This document shows, piece after piece, positions 44,526 to 48,487 of a stretch of DNA of 48,487 nucleotides. Both the position numbers and the translations under genes were made by a program. Source of the stretch: Russula earlei (Eukaryota > Basidiomycota > Agaricomycetes > Russulales > Russulaceae). The stretch spans positions 1 through 48,487 of the forward strand of contig JAGFNK010000402.1 of NCBI GenBank assembly GCA_025769875.1, read 5' to 3'. The notes below the pieces were generated by a model. The model was not told where the DNA came from. It was given only the letters and a program-made list of their open reading frames with translations, and searched no databases. Within the stretch, counting starts at the first letter, position 1; every line of letters begins with the position of its first letter.

Positions 44526-45413
44526 ATGCTGAGAATGCAAACCGGTGTTATAAAATCCTTGCTGTTATTATGCATATTATGGTGTAATACGGAGGCGGTT
44601 TGCGCTCAGATAAAATTAGGCAGCAATACAGTGGGTACTACACGGTCTGCTATACTCGATCTGAACAGCGCTAACCAGGGTTTACTATTACCCCGTATCA
44701 CTGATACAAGCGCTACTACCGGTGTAAGCAAGTATTCTCCACCCGATGGTATGTTTATCTTTTTCAATACAGATAAAAGCTTGCGGATCCGTAAGAATGG
44801 TTCATGGATAAAGGTAATAGATAGCCTGAATGCTTTGCAGGCAGACTGGAACCAGGCTTCTACTACTGCGTTGGACTATATAAAGAATAAGCCAACGATC
44901 ACAAATGGTACAGTAACAAGTATTGGGCTATCCAGTACGGACTTTACTGTTTCCGGGTCGCCCGTTACCACTTCGGGTATTATTACGGCTAACCTGAATA
45001 CCAGTGGTGTAACGGCAGGTAGTTATTCTACGGTTACAGTGAACAATAAAGGTATTGTGACGGCGGGAACCAACAGGAGTTTTAGTATTGTTGCCAGAAC
45101 CCTGGGAACTTCACCTACCAGCTTCCAACCCTCTACTACCAGGGATGCACAAGTAGTATATACTGTAACAATAAATGCCGTCGCGACGCTGATATCCGGA
45201 CAGGCCGGCACCGTTTTCCTGGAGTATTCACCCAATAATTCTACATGGACTACCATAGGGCAGGTAACGCATAACATTGTTACAGGTTTAATTCTAAATA
45301 TTTCGGAAACTATGCAAGTGAGCGGATATATACCGGCAGGTTACTTTGTTCGATTGAGAACTTCCGGTGCTGCAACAATTACTTATGTTACCGGCCAGGA
45401 AATGCTGTATTAA
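44526..45413 (+). CDS. Exported surface protein, paralogue with tail-fibre-like repeats
   Basis: A 295-residue protein with a signal peptide (1-28, ending AVCAQ). The module RSAILDLNSANQGLLLPRI, PPDGMFIFFNTD and LRIRKNGSWIKV (about 38-100) parallels the previous gene. Next comes GTVTSIGLSSTDFTVSGSPV and TAGSYSTVTVNNKGIVTAG, a pattern common in phage tail-fibre and similar bacterial fibre proteins. The C-terminal domain has RDAQVVYTVTI and SGYIPAGYFVRLRTSG. Role unknown; adhesive or fibre-like is inference. It starts at an ATG, and the T9SS gene begins 21 bp after its stop. Confidence 0.75.
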   Translation: MLRMQTGVIKSLLLLCILWCNTEAVCAQIKLGSNTVGTTRSAILDLNSANQGLLLPRITDTSATTGVSKYSPPDGMFIFFNTDKSLRIRKNGSWIKVIDSLNALQADWNQASTTALDYIKNKPTITNGTVTSIGLSSTDFTVSGSPVTTSGIITANLNTSGVTAGSYSTVTVNNKGIVTAGTNRSFSIVARTLGTSPTSFQPSTTRDAQVVYTVTINAVATLISGQAGTVFLEYSPNNSTWTTIGQVTHNIVTGLILNISETMQVSGYIPAGYFVRLRTSGAATITYVTGQEMLY

Positions 45414-45434
45414 GCAATTGAAAACAATACATGA

Positions 45435-47049
45435 TTGAAGCAACTACTACAACATATCATCTTACTGTACCTGTGTATGAGTATGGTTATTACAACCAGC
45501 GCACAGACTGCACAGTCTGATATCTATGTGCCGAAAGGCGGCAGTGTGTTCTTCTATGCTGCTGATACAGCTTCCATTTTTGGCAATGTATGGCTGGATG
45601 GTATGATGGGTAATCAAACCGGTAGCCGTATTAACTTTTTTGGCAGGCAATGGCATACCGGCAGTACTGCAACTTTGCCGGATGAGTCACCATCTGGTGT
45701 TGCCAATACCGGGGGGCTGATTAATTTTCAGCAACCGAGTCCATTGTATGGTAACCTGGGCAGGCAGTTGATTAATGGTAACTATGATATTTTTTCATCG
45801 TCGGGTAGCAGCTATCCTTCCATCTTATTGAATAATTCACTGGGTTTACAATTAGATAGTACCAGTCTCCTGATCCGCCGGTCCTTACAATTGACTACGG
45901 GTAAAGTGTACCTGGATAACAATAACTTATTGGTAGGCGGGGCGGGTATACAGGGAATCATCAAAGGATATAACCAGTATAACTATGTAGTAACAGGTGA
46001 TCAACCCATGGGTGGCTTTCTATACCTGTATGGTATACAGGATAGTATTGCCAAGGTTGTTTTTCCTATTGGCACAACAGATATCTCTTATACACCTATG
46101 GCTATTAAGAATCGCGGTAAAGGCAATCTTTTCCGGGCGAGGGTTTTTGATAAAGTATTTGATATGGGGATGACAGGGAAAGACATCAGCGTTAGATCAG
46201 TTAACAAAACATGGATACTGGCGAGCGCTGATAGCAATTTATATGCAGACGTTGAATTGCAACATACGCTTGTTGAAGAGGGGAATGAATTTATTACTTA
46301 CAGGCGAACCACTTTTATAAGCCGGTTTACCAATGGTGCATGGGATACTGCGGCTCCTTATGCCTTACCCAGGCAGCCAGGCGATCTCACCACCGGGCCG
46401 GCTATCGTTAGCGCCGGCGTTAATGACAGGCCTATTTAATACGACCACTACAAGCGAGTACCTGTATACCAAATTTTCCAAATCGCTTGATCTGCCTCAC
46501 TTCTTTGCCAATGTGTTTAATTTTACGGCGCAGCGGTTATTGCCTGTATTGGCAAAGCTTGACTGGAGCTATACACAGGAACAGGTATCCGGTGTAACTT
46601 ATTATGAGGTAGAGAAGCGGCTGGAGCCTGATTCTGTATGGAAAACGGTAAACAGCGTGCCTTACACGGCAGCCAACGCACATCGGTATACCTGGTATGA
46701 CAATGATGTGTACTATAGAACGCCTATCTCGTATCGGATAAAGGCGTATACTACTTTCGGCGCTTATTTCTATTCAGATATTCGTACTATACCGGGTGTG
46801 ATCGATCCTTATTATATGATCTACCCCAATCCTACCAATGGCGTATTTTTTCTACAAACAAGAGATTTAGTGAAGGTTGATAAAATGCAACTCTATGATT
46901 TTGCCGGAAGGCTTTTGATGGAACAAAAGATAACCACTTTCCTGACCCGGTTTGATATTACCAGGATGGCTCCAGGAGGATATGTGGTGGTAGTATTTGA
47001 TAAAAATGGCCAGATGCTTTCTTCTACGAAACTGTTGAAGAACTATTAG
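45435..47049 (+). pseudogene. T9SS type A sorting-domain exported protein, one frameshift
   Basis: The signal peptide (MKQLLQHIILLYLCMSMVIT, ending TSAQ) starts from a TTG; no in-frame ATG opens it. The beta-rich passenger runs to AIVSAGVND and then stops at 46437-46439. The other frame, open across this point, continues sensibly from GLFNTTTTSEYLYTKF. It ends with a T9SS domain (YPNPTNGVFFLQTRDL, FAGRLLMEQK, APGGYVVVVFD, SSTKLLKNY) at 47049. One extra base (A at about 46428) or two missing bases join them into about 537 codons. As read, the product would lose its sorting domain. Third gene of the surface-protein cluster; the stop is 3 bp from the convergent oxidoreductase gene. Confidence 0.85.
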
Positions 47050-47052
47050 CCA

Positions 47053-47718
47053 TTACTTTTCAAATACCACGGTATCCGTTGGTGCACCTAATTTCTCTAA
47101 TGTTTTCGTAAGCTCCTGTACCATTGCATCAGGACCACAGAGGTAGAAATGCTTGCTAAAGTCTGCTATATGTTGTTTGATGTATTGTTCGTCAATTCGT
47201 GTTGTTGGGTATTTCTCCGAATGTTCTTTTGTAACAATAAAGTGTGCGTGTTGACCAAGGATGCTTTCCAGCTCTTCCCTGTAAATGATATCTTCTGCTG
47301 TTTTATTGGAGAAGAATAAAGTATTGCCGGCTGTTTTACCTTCTTCGTGTAGTTTCCTCAGGATGGCAATAAAAGGCGTAATACCTGCACCGCCGGCGAT
47401 AAAATAGCCAGGTCCTTTGTATTCAATTGCGCCCCAGGCGTCACGGATAATTAATTCATCACCCGGTACTAATTGGTGTAGTTTATCTGTTATGCCATGA
47501 TGATCTTCATACCGTTTAATGGTAAACTCGAGATATTTTTCCCCGGTTAATGCGGTGAAAGTAAAGGGCCTTGTTTCTTCTTCAAGTCCGGCTTTGTTAA
47601 TAGATACATCTGTTGCCTGGCCAGGCGTAAACTGGTACCCTTCCGGTTTTTCTATGCGGAAGCATTTGACATCGTGTGTTACCTGTTTTATGGAGTGTAT
47701 TTTTACTATTGCTTTCAT
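47053..47718 (-). CDS. Ferredoxin-NADP reductase-like FAD oxidoreductase
   Basis: A 221-residue flavoprotein of the ferredoxin reductase superfamily. RPFTF (50-54) is the FAD-binding RxxS/T-type motif; GGAGITPF (109-116) is the glycine-rich NAD(P)-binding loop; YLCGPDAMVQ near the C-terminus is the nicotinamide-side motif. There is no ferredoxin or globin domain, so it is a stand-alone reductase with unknown electron acceptor. I use the ATG at 47718; a start at 47763 would add 15 residues that do not fit the family. Confidence 0.88.
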   Translation of the reverse strand: MKAIVKIHSIKQVTHDVKCFRIEKPEGYQFTPGQATDVSINKAGLEEETRPFTFTALTGEKYLEFTIKRYEDHHGITDKLHQLVPGDELIIRDAWGAIEYKGPGYFIAGGAGITPFIAILRKLHEEGKTAGNTLFFSNKTAEDIIYREELESILGQHAHFIVTKEHSEKYPTTRIDEQYIKQHIADFSKHFYLCGPDAMVQELTKTLEKLGAPTDTVVFEK

Positions 47719-47830
47719 GAGTATACGCTTGAGTGTAACAAAGCTATTCAATTCCCGTTCCAAAATGAAGAGGATACCTGAAGGAAGGTCAGCGGGAAAC
47801 TATATGAATAACCGGGTTTTGGCAATGAAA

Positions 47831-47853
47831 AAACCACTCCTGAAGAGTGGTTT
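47831..47853 (-). terminator. Intrinsic terminator of the tRNA-Leu gene
   Basis: AAACCACTC (47831-47839) and GAGTGGTTT (47845-47853) form a perfect 9-bp stem. On the minus strand it follows the tRNA by 3 bases and has a T-run. Confidence 0.85.
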
Positions 47854-47855
47854 AG

Positions 47856-47939
47856 TGCCCAAGACTGGATTCGAACCAGCACATCCTTGCGAACGCTGCG
47901 ACCTGAACACAGTGCGTCTACCAATTTCGCCACTTGGGC
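47856..47939 (-). tRNA. tRNA-Leu (anticodon CAG)
   Basis: On the minus strand: acceptor stem GCCCAAG/CTTGGGC, U8, a D-arm with GGTAGAC, anticodon stem CTGTG/CGCAG around the loop TTCAGGT. A long class II variable arm and a T-arm with TTCGAATC follow. The discriminator is A and CCA is not encoded. The long variable arm together with CAG identifies leucine. It stands alone with its own terminator. Confidence 0.95.
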
Positions 47940-48043
47940 ATCCTTACTGTTATATAACAGATTTGGGAGTGCAAATATAGGAGATACAGTTTATTTACAA
48001 ACTGCTTTTCAGGACAATTAATTTCCCGGGGTTGCCGATTGGA

Positions 48044-48487
48044 TCACACCACCAGTAAACTACAGCCCCGGATATCGCTGTTATCCAGGCGTCCCCATAC
48101 TTCAAAGCTGCCATCAGGGTAAACAATGCCTACATCTTCGGTGGCAATAAAACTGCAGCTATATAGATTGGCTAAATCTATTACATTCAATACACCCCGC
48201 CCTTCCGTATTGACGTGCAACGGGTCTTCTTCGTCTCTTACCAATACTTTCATCCATGGTGGACATACAAATCGCCCTTCGCCTTTAGAATAAGCTTGTG
48301 ACAGCAGTTCCGTCATGCCATATTCGGAGTGGATAACAGAAACGCCCAGGCGGTCCCGGAGGTATTGGTGTACTTCTGCCCTGGTTAATTCTTTTCTTCT
48401 GCCTTTCATACCGCCCGTTTCCATTACTACGGTGTGTTGCATGCGGAGGGGGTGCGCTTCGGCAAAATCGAGCAGTGCGAAGGTTAC
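48044..48487 (-). CDS. LuxE/AMP-dependent ligase-like protein, C-terminal part (5' end outside window)
   Basis: The frame is open through the right edge, so the start is missing; 147 codons are visible. METGGMKGRRKELTRAEVH contains the conserved T-G-G loop of adenylate-forming/LuxE acyl-protein synthetase relatives. SEYGMTELLSQAYS is the next conserved block (S/Y-G-x-T-E), and IATEDVGIVYPDGSFEVWGR is the hinge region with the ribose-binding Asp. The C-terminus RLDNSDIRGCSLLV fits LuxE-type proteins. Acyl activation is likely; its pathway cannot be seen here. Confidence 0.82.
   Translation of the reverse strand, partial: VTFALLDFAEAHPLRMQHTVVMETGGMKGRRKELTRAEVHQYLRDRLGVSVIHSEYGMTELLSQAYSKGEGRFVCPPWMKVLVRDEEDPLHVNTEGRGVLNVIDLANLYSCSFIATEDVGIVYPDGSFEVWGRLDNSDIRGCSLLVV

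Noticed and set aside
43228..45413. Prophage remnant, suggested by tail-fibre-like C-termini
   Set aside because: Both proteins have signal peptides and a Bacteroidota-style head module; no integrase, capsid, terminase or lysis genes are near.

Overview
The window is chromosomal DNA from a member of the Bacteroidota, most likely a Chitinophagaceae-type bacterium. The evidence is two proteins ending in type IX secretion (T9SS type A) C-terminal domains, DUF3857/transglutaminase and DUF4382 exported proteins, a short-form prolyl-tRNA synthetase, and promoter-like TAnnTTTG boxes. Most genes lack an obvious Shine-Dalgarno sequence. Family placement is inference from gene content; no rRNA is present.

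Layout. 1-2058: 3' end of a large T9SS-exported protein, closed by a strong bidirectional terminator. 2179-4614 (minus): folK, deoxynucleoside kinase, MFS exporter. 4755-6396 (plus): orphan ABC-2 permease and an SRPBCC protein. 6393-10404 (minus): anmK, bioA, a DUF1905/YdeI protein and queG. 10500-14429 (plus): two tandem DUF3857/transglutaminase-like exported proteins. 14435-15878 (minus): a channel-like membrane protein and a serine-hydrolase-fold protein without its catalytic residues. 15957-19706 (plus): clpB and a DUF4382 lipoprotein. 19809-21442 (minus): cbpA and a small exported protein, separated by an 11-bp phased repeat array. 21871-23983 (plus): orphan response regulator and an active-looking serine hydrolase. 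24008-25816 (minus): M61 peptidase. 25979-32259 (plus): cold-shock protein, then a TolC/adaptor/RND efflux operon whose adaptor is frameshifted. 32404-34722 (minus): a DUF416 gene bracketed by inverted intergenic repeats, then proS. 34874-37206 (plus): Tyr-rich lipoprotein and an OmpP1/FadL-like protein. 37201-40204 (minus): cca, a pRiA4b ORF-3-like gene and miaA, the last two frameshifted. 40245-42214 (minus): GT9 glycosyltransferase with a small gene, and tsaC. 42267-43079 (plus): dapD. 43228-47049 (plus): three exported surface proteins, the last a frameshifted T9SS cargo. 47053-48487 (minus): ferredoxin reductase-like gene, tRNA-Leu(CAG) and the 3' part of a LuxE/AMP-ligase-like gene.

How the genes fit together. 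Most of the window is housekeeping: folate, queuosine, biotin, lysine/diaminopimelate, tRNA maturation and modification (cca, miaA, tsaC, queG), proteostasis (clpB, cbpA, csp) and cell-wall recycling (anmK). The accessory part is the cell surface: T9SS cargo, lipoproteins, an OmpP1-like barrel and a tripartite efflux pump. Clearest unusual points: a phased, partly palindromic 11-bp repeat array upstream of cbpA; pseudo-enzymes beside or near intact relatives; a surface-protein cluster whose C-termini resemble phage tail-fibre segments; and at least six single-base-scale frameshifts, all between about 28.2 and 46.4 kb, three of them in one gene. I cannot tell from sequence alone whether those are real decay or sequencing errors. 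I did not see a convincing new defence, mobile or biosynthetic system.
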